From Gemmatimonadaceae bacterium (GTDB taxonomy: Bacteria; Gemmatimonadota; Gemmatimonadetes; Gemmatimonadales; Gemmatimonadaceae), in NCBI GenBank assembly GCA_022843265.1, contig JALHNZ010000014.1, positions 1 to 63,708 on the forward strand: a stretch of DNA of 63,708 nucleotides. The letters are read 5' to 3'. The notes below the pieces were generated by a model. That model did not search any database. It was given only the letters and a program-made list of their open reading frames with translations, and was not told where the DNA came from. Below, one piece after another: positions 27,945 through 36,102 of the stretch. Every line of letters begins with the position of its first letter. Within the stretch, counting starts at the first letter, position 1. The translations under genes were made by a program, and so were the position numbers.

Positions 27945-28180
27945 GTGCAGCTCCTGAAAAGGCGGGCAGTGCAGAATCGAAGGCATCGACACTTCGGACA
28001 GGAATTCCAGCATTACGTTGCGCGAGCTCGTAATTTGTGTGCTCGCCTTCGCAAGCTTCCAATCTACGCGCGATGAGCGATGCAGCAAGCGAGCTGGAGC
28101 ATGTGAACGCTTCTGATCCACGGTCGTGACACCGCGCAGGCTGTGCGGTGCGAATGTGTCCCACCCTTCCCCACCAAACA

Positions 28181-29938
28181 ATGCACCGATTCAAAACCGG
28201 TCGATCACCGATCGGCGCGATGGTCGCCGTCGCCGCGTTCGTCGGCGCGACGGCGCCCGGCACTGCGCTGGCGCAGCGACCCGCCAACGCGCCATCGACA
28301 GGATATCTGTCGCACGGCGCGCTCACCTCCGCGATTGACGAAGTGCGTCGCGCCAATCCGTCGCTGGTGACGGTTCGTGAAATCGCGAAATCACCTGGTG
28401 GACGCGCCGTACACGTGGTGCGCATTGGAAGCGGCGGCGATGCCGCCGACAAGCGCCCCGCCGTGCTCGTGGTCGCCAATGCGTTCGGACCGCACGTGGT
28501 ATCGAGCGAAGTCGCGCTGCGCATCGTGCGTCAGATGGCGAGTAGCTACTCGCGCGATACCGCCATGAAGCGGTTACTCGACCAGCACACGTTTTACGTG
28601 GTGCCGCGCGCAAATCCCGACGCGGCGGAAGCTTTCTTTGGTCCGGTGCTCTCTGAGCGCACCGGCAATGACGAACCGTTCGACAGCGATCGTGATGGCA
28701 AAGTTGATGAAGATGGGCCGAGCGATGTGAATGGTGACGGTCGCATCACCAGCATGCGCATTGAAGATCCGGCCGGACAGTGGATCGCTGATTCGCTGAA
28801 TCCGATGCTCATGCGCCGCGCTGATGCGACGCGTGGCGAGCGTGGGCGCTATCGCGTGATGGTCGAAGGTCGTGATCTCGACAAGGACGGCGCCTTCAGC
28901 GAAGACGGTCCGGGCGGTACCGACATCAACGCAAACTTCCCGAACTTCTACGAATACTTTGGCGCCACGTCAGGCAACTGGCCACTTTCGGCGCCCGAAG
29001 CGTGGGGCATCGCGGAGCTTTTTCAGACGCACCAGAATATCGCCGTAGCGTACGTGCTCGGCCCGCAGGACAATGTGAACTCGCCGTGGGTCGGCCGTCG
29101 TGTACCGGGTATTGGCGGACAGCCGCAGGGCACGTCCGCGTCGGGTCCGTTTACTGCAACTCTGCCGGAAGATGATCCGTGGTTTGCTGAGGGCAGCCGT
29201 GTATTCAAGCGCACCACAGGACTGTCACGCGGTCCGTCCGGAGTAGAAGGCAAGGGCGATGTGCTCTCGTGGATTTATTACCACATGGGACGACTCGCGT
29301 TTGGTTCTCGCACCTGGTGGACACCAGACATGCCAGCCGATACCACGCGTCGTGCCGGCGCGCCGGCGGCCGGTGGCAATGATGCGTTGTCGGCCGAGCG
29401 CGCAACGCTTCGCTGGATGGAAGCGAACCGCGCGGATGCCGTGGTCCCGTGGACCCGTGTGCAGCACCCCGATTTTCCTGGACAGACTGTGGAAGTGGGT
29501 GGCATTGCACCGTATGCAGCGCTGAATCCTCCGGCGTCGATGCTTGATTCACTCGGCGCGCAACACGCGCGATTTGTTGGCGCACTGGCGGGCATGCTGC
29601 CGCGACTGGAGCTGCGTGTGGCCAAAGTTGAAGCCGTTGGTACGCGCACGTGGCGCATCACGGCACATGTCGCGAACACGGGTTTCTTGCCCACGATGTC
29701 GGCAATGGGTGCGCGTGCACGCTGGCCACAGCGTGTACGTGTTGACCTCAAGACATCGCGCGGTCAGGAAATCGCTTCTGGACGCACCATGCAGCTGCTC
29801 AATCCGCTGCGCGGTAGTGGCACCAGCACAGAGCTCACCTGGGTGATTGTTGGTGACGCTGGCTCTTCCGTGACGCTCTCCGCCGCCTCGGCAATCGTTG
29901 GCGAAGCGAGCGAAACGATCACGCTCCGCGCACGGTGA
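28181..29938 (+). CDS. Exported M14-type carboxypeptidase homologue lacking zinc and catalytic residues
   Basis: Signal peptide (AMVAVAAFVGATAPGTALAQ), then an M14 peptidase-like domain clearly paralogous to the next gene: same order of blocks, including RANPDA and two DxDxDG loops. The zinc motif HxxE of the paralogue (NIHSNE) is replaced by NAFGPH, the third zinc His by Gly (AYVLGP versus AQSYHN), the substrate-binding Arg in NRNW by Ala (NANF), and the catalytic Glu by Thr. It is therefore probably a pseudo-enzyme with a binding, scaffold or regulatory role. The N-terminal ATG at 28181 is the plausible start. The next gene starts at or beside its stop (GTGA overlap), so they are one unit. 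Confidence 0.85.
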   Translation: MHRFKTGRSPIGAMVAVAAFVGATAPGTALAQRPANAPSTGYLSHGALTSAIDEVRRANPSLVTVREIAKSPGGRAVHVVRIGSGGDAADKRPAVLVVANAFGPHVVSSEVALRIVRQMASSYSRDTAMKRLLDQHTFYVVPRANPDAAEAFFGPVLSERTGNDEPFDSDRDGKVDEDGPSDVNGDGRITSMRIEDPAGQWIADSLNPMLMRRADATRGERGRYRVMVEGRDLDKDGAFSEDGPGGTDINANFPNFYEYFGATSGNWPLSAPEAWGIAELFQTHQNIAVAYVLGPQDNVNSPWVGRRVPGIGGQPQGTSASGPFTATLPEDDPWFAEGSRVFKRTTGLSRGPSGVEGKGDVLSWIYYHMGRLAFGSRTWWTPDMPADTTRRAGAPAAGGNDALSAERATLRWMEANRADAVVPWTRVQHPDFPGQTVEVGGIAPYAALNPPASMLDSLGAQHARFVGALAGMLPRLELRVAKVEAVGTRTWRITAHVANTGFLPTMSAMGARARWPQRVRVDLKTSRGQEIASGRTMQLLNPLRGSGTSTELTWVIVGDAGSSVTLSAASAIVGEASETITLRAR

Positions 29939-29943
29939 TTCCC

Positions 29944-31728
29944 ATGACAACCATGACAAACTTGAAAACGCGTTCGTTGTTTGCCGCGCTTGCGTTCGCT
30001 TCGCTTGCTACCGTTGCGACGACCCTTGAGGCGCAACAGCGTCCCGGCGATCGCATTCCGCTGACAGGTGCCCTCGAAGCGCTTGGCTCACCACGCAATC
30101 CCAAGGTTCCCATTCTGTGGGATCGCTGGTACGACAGCGATCAGTTGCGCGAACTCGCCGAGCGTCTGGCGCGTGCGCATCCGGACTATGTGAAGGTGTC
30201 GTCCATTGGCAAGAGTTTTGGCGGTAAAGACATTACGCTGATCACCGTCACGAACTTCAAGGTCGGCGACGCGGACAAGAAGCCCGCGATGTGGATCGAT
30301 GGCAACATTCACTCCAATGAAATTCAGGGCAGTGAGTTTTCCATCTATACCGCGTGGTATCTCGCTGAAATGGCAGGACAGGTTGCGGCCGTGGATACAC
30401 TGCTGGCGCAGCGCACGCTGTACATCGCGCCCACAATCAATCCTGACGCGCGCGATCACTATCTCAAGCAGGCCAACACGGCGAGCTCGCCGCGTACCGG
30501 CCTTATGCCACGCGACAACGACGGCGATGGCTTGATCGACGAAGACGGTCCGAACGATCTCAATGGCGACGGACACATCACGCAGATGCGTCGTCGCAAT
30601 CCGAATGGCCGCTTTATTGAGGCGCCGTATGACAAGCGCATCCTGATTCCCGCGCCCGCCGGTACCAAGGGTGAGTGGGACATTCTCGGGCAGGAAGGCT
30701 ACGATGCAGACGGCGACGGCAGCGTAAGCGAAGATGGTATTGGTGGCTACGATCCAAACCGCAACTGGCCGTGGCGTTGGGTTCCGCAATACGTGCAGGG
30801 CGGTGCGGACTGGTGGCCCGGTTCACTGCCGGAAACGCGCGCGGTTCTGAACTTCGTGATGAAGCGCGACAACATTGCCGGTGCGCAGAGTTATCACAAC
30901 TCGGGCGGCATGTTGCTGCGTGGGCCTGGTGTACCACAGGACGAATATCGTCCGCAGGACGTCGCAGTCTTCGATCAACTCGGCAAAACCGGCGAACAGA
31001 TTCTTCCCGGCTATCGCTACATGATCGTATGGAAGGATCTGTACACGGTGTGGGGTGGCGAACTTGACTGGTTCTACGGCGCGCGCGGAGTACTCACGTT
31101 CTCCAACGAGCTGTTTACACCGTTCCTGTATTTCAATCGCACTGGCAACACCGGTCCGACTGGTCAGGAGGAGAGTTCACTGTTTGACCGCCTGCTGCTG
31201 CTCGGCGAGGCGTTTGTGCCGTGGACCAAGGTGCAGCATCCGCAGTATGGCGAGATCGAAGTAGGCGGCTTCAAGAAGAACTTTGGACGCGTGGAGCCTG
31301 GCTTCCTGCTGCAGAGCGATGCGCATCGCAACATGATGTTCACGCTGTATCAGACGTCTGAGATGCCGTTGGTGGAGGTTGATTCGATCGAAACGCGCTC
31401 CATGGGCGGTGGACTCACGGAAGTCACAGCCATCGTGATCAATCGCAAACTTGCGCCCACGCATACACAGCAGGACGTGGAGAACAAGATCTCGCGTCCT
31501 GATCACGTCACGCTTACCGGCGGCAAGGTGATCACCGCGTTCCGGGTGACGAACCCGCTGCAGAATGTCACCGAGGAGCAGACGCTTGATCCCACCACGA
31601 TCAAGCTCGCGAACATTCCCGGTGGTGGTGTGCCGGTCACGGTGCGCTGGATTGTAGAGGGCAGCGGACCGTTCACGGTGACGGTGGATTCGCCCAAGGG
31701 CGGATCGCATAGCATGCGGTCGCGGTAG
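29944..31728 (+). CDS. Exported M14 zinc carboxypeptidase
   Basis: Signal peptide near residues 1-32 (SLFAALAFASLATVATTLEAQ). Zinc ligands are in NIHSNEIQGSE (H and E, bases about 30310-30321) and SYHNSGG (second His). DPNRNWPW supplies the substrate-carboxylate Arg and FSNELF the catalytic Glu, so it looks active. Between the catalytic strands are calcium-binding-like loops DNDGDGLIDEDG and DADGDGSVSEDG. The C-terminal part is a beta-sandwich domain. It probably removes C-terminal amino acids from peptides outside the cytoplasm. The start is ATG 29944 or GTG 29935; the latter overlaps the upstream stop. A terminator follows at 31748. Confidence 0.93.
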   Translation: MTTMTNLKTRSLFAALAFASLATVATTLEAQQRPGDRIPLTGALEALGSPRNPKVPILWDRWYDSDQLRELAERLARAHPDYVKVSSIGKSFGGKDITLITVTNFKVGDADKKPAMWIDGNIHSNEIQGSEFSIYTAWYLAEMAGQVAAVDTLLAQRTLYIAPTINPDARDHYLKQANTASSPRTGLMPRDNDGDGLIDEDGPNDLNGDGHITQMRRRNPNGRFIEAPYDKRILIPAPAGTKGEWDILGQEGYDADGDGSVSEDGIGGYDPNRNWPWRWVPQYVQGGADWWPGSLPETRAVLNFVMKRDNIAGAQSYHNSGGMLLRGPGVPQDEYRPQDVAVFDQLGKTGEQILPGYRYMIVWKDLYTVWGGELDWFYGARGVLTFSNELFTPFLYFNRTGNTGPTGQEESSLFDRLLLLGEAFVPWTKVQHPQYGEIEVGGFKKNFGRVEPGFLLQSDAHRNMMFTLYQTSEMPLVEVDSIETRSMGGGLTEVTAIVINRKLAPTHTQQDVENKISRPDHVTLTGGKVITAFRVTNPLQNVTEEQTLDPTTIKLANIPGGGVPVTVRWIVEGSGPFTVTVDSPKGGSHSMRSR

Positions 31729-31747
31729 CGCGCGAGCGGTAGCAACC

Positions 31748-31781
31748 AAAAGGGCCACCCGACACCGGGTGGCCCTTTTTT
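31748..31781. terminator. Rho-independent terminator
   Basis: AAAAGGGCCACCC and GGGTGGCCCTTTT form a 13-bp stem with loop GACACC, followed by a T-run on the plus strand and A-rich sequence on the minus strand. It ends transcription of the M14 operon and probably of the convergent DUF4184 gene, whose stop codon it touches. Confidence 0.93.
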
Positions 31782-32614
31782 CAGCGCGTCGACGAGTAGC
31801 GCGGCGCGAACAACTCCCCGCGTCGGAGCTGCAGCCACACGCCAAAGAGCAGCGCGCCGAGCAAGACGAAGTTGATCGCGCCGAAGACCACGCCAGCGGT
31901 TGCAAGCTTGAAGGCTCCGGTGCCGCGCAGCACGTAGCCCAGCGCTGCGCCCTGCAGTCCCATCATCGAGAGCCCCAGTGCGAGTCGCTGGCCTTCTGTG
32001 CGCTCACGCTTCGGTAGCGTCGCCGGTGGTTTCTTGCGCCACACCCACAGCAGTCGGTGGCGCGTGATGTACGCGCACATCTGCACACCTGCGATGCCGA
32101 GGCCGACCGTGAGCCAGAGCTGCAGCGAATCGTGGAGCGGTACGGCACCGCCGGGGTGCGGAACCAGGGTGCGCAGCCACGGGAGAAACTCCACGGCCCA
32201 TCCGGAGTGTCCGCCGTGCGTGATCCCGTCGAGCGCCCAGTGCGACACACCACCAAGAAACGCCGAGATCCCGATGATGCGCCACTCGCGCCAGCTCGCG
32301 GGCGCATGCAGCGCGGCAAGATCGTGCAACCGCAATCGCGGATGATCACGCACGAAGGGCAGCACGGCGGGCGCCAGCACCGATGTGAGCAGCCACACGA
32401 GCAGCATGGTCACTGGCACACTGAAGTAGAGCTGCGCGGAGAGCGTGTGACTGAAGAGCCAGTCGTCACTCATTCGCCAGATGAACTCGAGGTCCGGCGC
32501 CATGCTGCCAATGCACAGGGCCAGACCACTGAAGCGCTCCGGCCAGCGGAGCTTGAGTGGCAGGACGAGTGCTTGATGTGCAAAGATCGTTGCAGGCACG
32601 TGCGACGGGGTCAT
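31781..32614 (-). CDS. DUF4184 family membrane protein
   Basis: Polytopic membrane protein of 277 residues beginning MTPSHVPATIFAHQALVLPL, with CIGSMAPDLEFIW and FSHTLSAQLYFS. This TPSH...GSMAPD...SH pattern is that of DUF4184. The conserved His/Asp residues suggest metal binding and a possible membrane hydrolase, but no activity is established. There are six or so hydrophobic segments, and the C-terminal helices are strongly hydrophobic. It is convergent with the M14 operon across a terminator. Confidence 0.85.
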   Translation of the reverse strand: MTPSHVPATIFAHQALVLPLKLRWPERFSGLALCIGSMAPDLEFIWRMSDDWLFSHTLSAQLYFSVPVTMLLVWLLTSVLAPAVLPFVRDHPRLRLHDLAALHAPASWREWRIIGISAFLGGVSHWALDGITHGGHSGWAVEFLPWLRTLVPHPGGAVPLHDSLQLWLTVGLGIAGVQMCAYITRHRLLWVWRKKPPATLPKRERTEGQRLALGLSMMGLQGAALGYVLRGTGAFKLATAGVVFGAINFVLLGALLFGVWLQLRRGELFAPRYSSTR

Positions 32615-32791
32615 GTGAGGATGTGCCTCAACCGAGGCGTTACGTCGCTCACTAATGTCGGTCGCTTATGTCGGCGGGCGCCCCACGATCCTGTCGCATT
32701 CCTGTACGCGACCTGCAACGGTTCGGCGACGTCGGAGCGGTGCGCTGGACCGCGACGCGTGCGCTGCGGGTCGCGCGCTGCGGTCAAGCGT

Positions 32792-33505
32792 TCAAACTTT
32801 GATCGTTCCTCGCAAGTACGCCTGACGCTCTGGCTCCGGAAATCGCTCGATCGCGTATCGCAGCATGGTGCGGGGCATCGTTGCGTAATGCCGTGCGAGG
32901 AACTTGCGCTCCTGCATCGGGTCGCGCTTGCCGATTTCACGAAGCATCCAGCCAACGGCCTTGTGGATCAGATCGTGCGGATCGTGAAGCAGCAACGTGG
33001 CGATGGTCAGCGCGTCGGAGAACTCGCCGCGCCTGATGCCATGAAACGTCGACATCATCGCGATGCGTCGTTCCCAGAGGCTGTCGGATCGGGCCAGGCG
33101 CGAGAGCGTATCAAGTCGCGCAGGATCAATGTGCGCTCCAACAATGTGTTCCGCTGACGAATCGACCAGATCCCAGTTGTTGATGCAGCGCGTGTGCGCG
33201 AGATACAAACGATAGATCTGCTCGCGGACCGGGGGTGACGACCGGCGGTACAGGTTCACCAACAACATCAGGGCAACGAACCGCTCTTCGTGCCATTGGG
33301 ACGTCAACAACGCCACCGCGTCGTCCAGCGGCACTGCATGGGCGCGCTTTGCCAGCGTGCGCAGTTGCGGAACGCGAATGCCGAGAAACTTGTCGCCGTG
33401 CCCGTATTCGCCTGGTGCGGTTTTGAAGAACCGCTGAAGAAACTCCGCGACCTCCGGATCAGCCAGTGCACGAATCTCCTGCGTGAGCACTGGGAGCGAG
33501 TTCAT
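32792..33505 (-). CDS. DNA alkylation repair protein (AlkD-like)
   Basis: Helical HEAT-like-repeat DNA glycosylase family of 237 residues. Features include YGHGDKFLGIRVPQLR, the NNWDLVDSSAEHIVG motif, whose Trp-Asp is part of the DNA and active-site surface in AlkD, and ERRIAMMSTFHGIR. AlkD removes bulky or positively charged alkyl bases. The ATG start at 33505 (MNSLPVLTQEIRALADP) fits the family. It is on the same strand as, and downstream of, the cytochrome c gene, 125 bases apart. Gene symbol withheld because the AlkC/AlkD division is not certain by eye. Confidence 0.88.
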   Translation of the reverse strand: MNSLPVLTQEIRALADPEVAEFLQRFFKTAPGEYGHGDKFLGIRVPQLRTLAKRAHAVPLDDAVALLTSQWHEERFVALMLLVNLYRRSSPPVREQIYRLYLAHTRCINNWDLVDSSAEHIVGAHIDPARLDTLSRLARSDSLWERRIAMMSTFHGIRRGEFSDALTIATLLLHDPHDLIHKAVGWMLREIGKRDPMQERKFLARHYATMPRTMLRYAIERFPEPERQAYLRGTIKV

Positions 33506-33629
33506 AGCGCGACCGGTTGACGGGTTGGCTGTATTCAGAGCTCGCGATACAGGCGCGAGCGTGTCCGCCGCACGAAACGTATGTCAGGGCTCATGACGAA
33601 AACACCGGCACTTGTTCCGCTTGGCCGAG

Positions 33630-34073
33630 TTACGGATACGCCTTCTGAAGCTCCGCCGCCGTCCACTGTGTTTTGCGCGCCTTGGTTGCGGTGCGCACCG
33701 CCGCAACTTGCGCAGGCGTCACGGCGCTCGCCTTGTTGCCCCACTGCGAACGAATGTACGTCACCACGTTCGCCACTTCCTGATCGCTGAACAACGACGC
33801 CCACGGTGTCATCACGCTGTTGTACTTGGCGCCGTTCACCGTGACTTCGCCCTGCATGCCGTGCAGCACAATCGCGATCGGTACTTCAGGCTTCCCCGTG
33901 ACCCACTCCGAGCCGGCCAAGGGCGGAAACACACCCGCCATGCCCGCACCGTTCGCCATGTGACACGCGGCGCACGTGCCGTACACCTCGGCGCCGGTTT
34001 TGGCCTTCTGCGCGTGCAGCGCGATCGGCGCAGCCAGAGAAAGCGCAACCAGCGCGGCTGACATCACTCGCAT
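33630..34073 (-). CDS. Exported c-type cytochrome
   Basis: Small periplasmic monoheme cytochrome of 147 residues. A signal peptide ends near ALHAQ, then the heme-attachment site CAACHM (CxxCH) follows about 35 residues in, and a distal VMTPW Met could be the second axial ligand. Such proteins carry electrons, often to a dehydrogenase or oxidase. The ATG at 34073 has GGAG about 10 bases upstream. It is divergent from the M28 peptidase gene. Confidence 0.9.
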   Translation of the reverse strand: MRVMSAALVALSLAAPIALHAQKAKTGAEVYGTCAACHMANGAGMAGVFPPLAGSEWVTGKPEVPIAIVLHGMQGEVTVNGAKYNSVMTPWASLFSDQEVANVVTYIRSQWGNKASAVTPAQVAAVRTATKARKTQWTAAELQKAYP

Positions 34074-34178
34074 TCGGATAAACTCCAGAGGGGATCGCGC
34101 AACGCGCCACGGAAACGCAGCAGCTATAAATTGTACCAGCCGCTCGTGGGAAACGGCAGCCACCGGTAGCTTTCGGTG

Positions 34179-36008
34179 ATGACGACTACCCCCACCCGCC
34201 CGCTTCGATCCGGGCGTGCCCGCTCGCATCGCACGCCGCATCATGTGGGCCGCGCCGTCGCGACTCTGTTCGCGTTGGTGATGGCCCTCGCCATCACAGG
34301 AAATGCCGCAAGGGCACAAGCGACCAACGCCACGCAGCCATCGCTCCCGTTCGAAGACCGCGTCCGCGCCCTGTTTGACGGCGCACGCGCCAAGACAACC
34401 GTGGCGTTTCTCGATCAGTACGTGCGGTGGCCCGGCAATCGCGGGTTCGATGCATCCATTGCGCATATCGCCGAACAGCTGGAGCGCGCCGGATACGTAC
34501 CTCAGGCACGCGCCACGGCATCTGATGCGCTGACCTATCGTGTTGAGCAGTACCCCATGACCCAACCAGCATGGGAACCGATCAACGCGTCCGTCACCAT
34601 TGACGGCGACAATGCGCCGCTGTTGCAGTTCGCCAGCAATCGCAACATGCTTGCCACGAATTCGTTCGCGACGCCGGTGGGCGGCGTGCGAGCCGCGGTC
34701 GTATCTGTAGGCGGAGGTACCCCCGCCGAGTTCGACGCGGCTGGTGATGTACGCGGAAAAGTCGTGTTCGCCAACGCGCCGGTGAGTCGCGTCTTTCAGG
34801 AAGCCGTCGTACGTCGCGGCGCGGCCGGCGCACTAGGATACGCGCTACCTGCGTACCTCAAACCGGAAATCAATCGCCACTCGATTCAGTTTGCGTCGGT
34901 CGCACGCGACACGAGCGTAAACTCGTGGGGCATCGCGCTTTCGTATGCGGCGCGCGAGCGCCTCACGGCCGCGCTCGCGAACGGGCCAGTCTCGGTACAT
35001 GTCGTCACGGATGTTCGGTTCACCACGAACGCCGTCGAACAAACCGTCGTGGCCGAAGTGCGCGGCACATCGCACGCGAACGAACGCTTCGTGTTCAGCG
35101 CGCACGTGCAGGAGCCCGGCGCCAATGACAACGCCAGTGGCGTGGGCGCGCAGCTCGAAATGGCGCGCGTCATGGCGCAGCTGCTGCGTGAGGGCATGCC
35201 GCGCTCGGCGCGCACGCTCACCATGATCTGGGGTCAGGAAATTCGGTCCACCGATCGCTTTATCACTCAGGACTCCGTGCGCGCGCGGGATATTCGCTGG
35301 GGCATGTCACTGGACATGGTGGGTGAAGACACCGACAAAACAGGCGGCACGTTTCTGATTGAAAAAATGCCGGATCCGTCGGCCATCTGGACGCGCGGCA
35401 ACGACAAACACAGCGAGTGGGGCGGACGCCCGCTTGAAAAGAAGGATCTGCGCCCGCACTACTTCAACGACTTCGTCGAAGCCCGCGCCCGTGCGCATGC
35501 GGCCACCACGAACTGGGTCGTGAACACCAATCCGTTTGAAGGAGGAAGCGATCATACGCCGTTTCTCCGCGCCAACAAACCAGGCCTGCTGCTCTGGCAC
35601 TTCACCGATCAGTTTTATCACACCGACGGTGATCGCATTGACAATGTCTCGGCGGCCACGCTGCGCAATGTGGGCGTGACCGCGCTGACCAGCGCGCTGC
35701 CGCTGCTGCGCGGTGATGGGGCGACCATCGATCGCGTGCTGCGCGAAGTTACGAACGCCGCACAGGCACGATTAGCGACTGAAGCACAACTCGCCACGGC
35801 GAACATTCAACGCTCACCAACGAGCGAAACGCGCGCGCGTGAACGTGATATTCTCGAAACGTGGACGAAGTACTACGTGGACGTCCTGTCCACGGTGCGC
35901 GATATCCCGATTGGCACGGCGTCAACGCAACTCGAGGCCGCCATTGCTGCCGCACAGCGGGCGATCGAGGCGGCGGGCGCCCAACACGTGGCCGCTCTCG
36001 CGCGCTAA
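34179..36008 (+). CDS. Exported M28 family zinc aminopeptidase
   Basis: Peptidase of 609 residues. A long N-terminal leader includes the hydrophobic GRAVATLFALVMALAITGNAA and ARAQ. The N-terminal inserted domain carries the VRGKVVFANAP strand. The M28 metal site is seen as FVFSAHVQEPGANDNASGVG (His and bridging Asp), WGQEIRSTD (catalytic Glu), LDMVGED and GSDHTPF (last His). It probably trims N-terminal residues from peptides outside the cytoplasm. The C-terminal region is helical. A GTG three bases upstream is the alternative start. Confidence 0.92.
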   Translation: MTTTPTRPLRSGRARSHRTPHHVGRAVATLFALVMALAITGNAARAQATNATQPSLPFEDRVRALFDGARAKTTVAFLDQYVRWPGNRGFDASIAHIAEQLERAGYVPQARATASDALTYRVEQYPMTQPAWEPINASVTIDGDNAPLLQFASNRNMLATNSFATPVGGVRAAVVSVGGGTPAEFDAAGDVRGKVVFANAPVSRVFQEAVVRRGAAGALGYALPAYLKPEINRHSIQFASVARDTSVNSWGIALSYAARERLTAALANGPVSVHVVTDVRFTTNAVEQTVVAEVRGTSHANERFVFSAHVQEPGANDNASGVGAQLEMARVMAQLLREGMPRSARTLTMIWGQEIRSTDRFITQDSVRARDIRWGMSLDMVGEDTDKTGGTFLIEKMPDPSAIWTRGNDKHSEWGGRPLEKKDLRPHYFNDFVEARARAHAATTNWVVNTNPFEGGSDHTPFLRANKPGLLLWHFTDQFYHTDGDRIDNVSAATLRNVGVTALTSALPLLRGDGATIDRVLREVTNAAQARLATEAQLATANIQRSPTSETRARERDILETWTKYYVDVLSTVRDIPIGTASTQLEAAIAAAQRAIEAAGAQHVAALAR

Positions 36009-36102
36009 CCGGGCCAGACGCCCGGCCTCCTGTCCCCCGCACGTTCCGATCGCAGCGCGCGGCACGTAGTTTTCGCGAGTTCCTTCCCACTCGGAGACTC
36101 GC

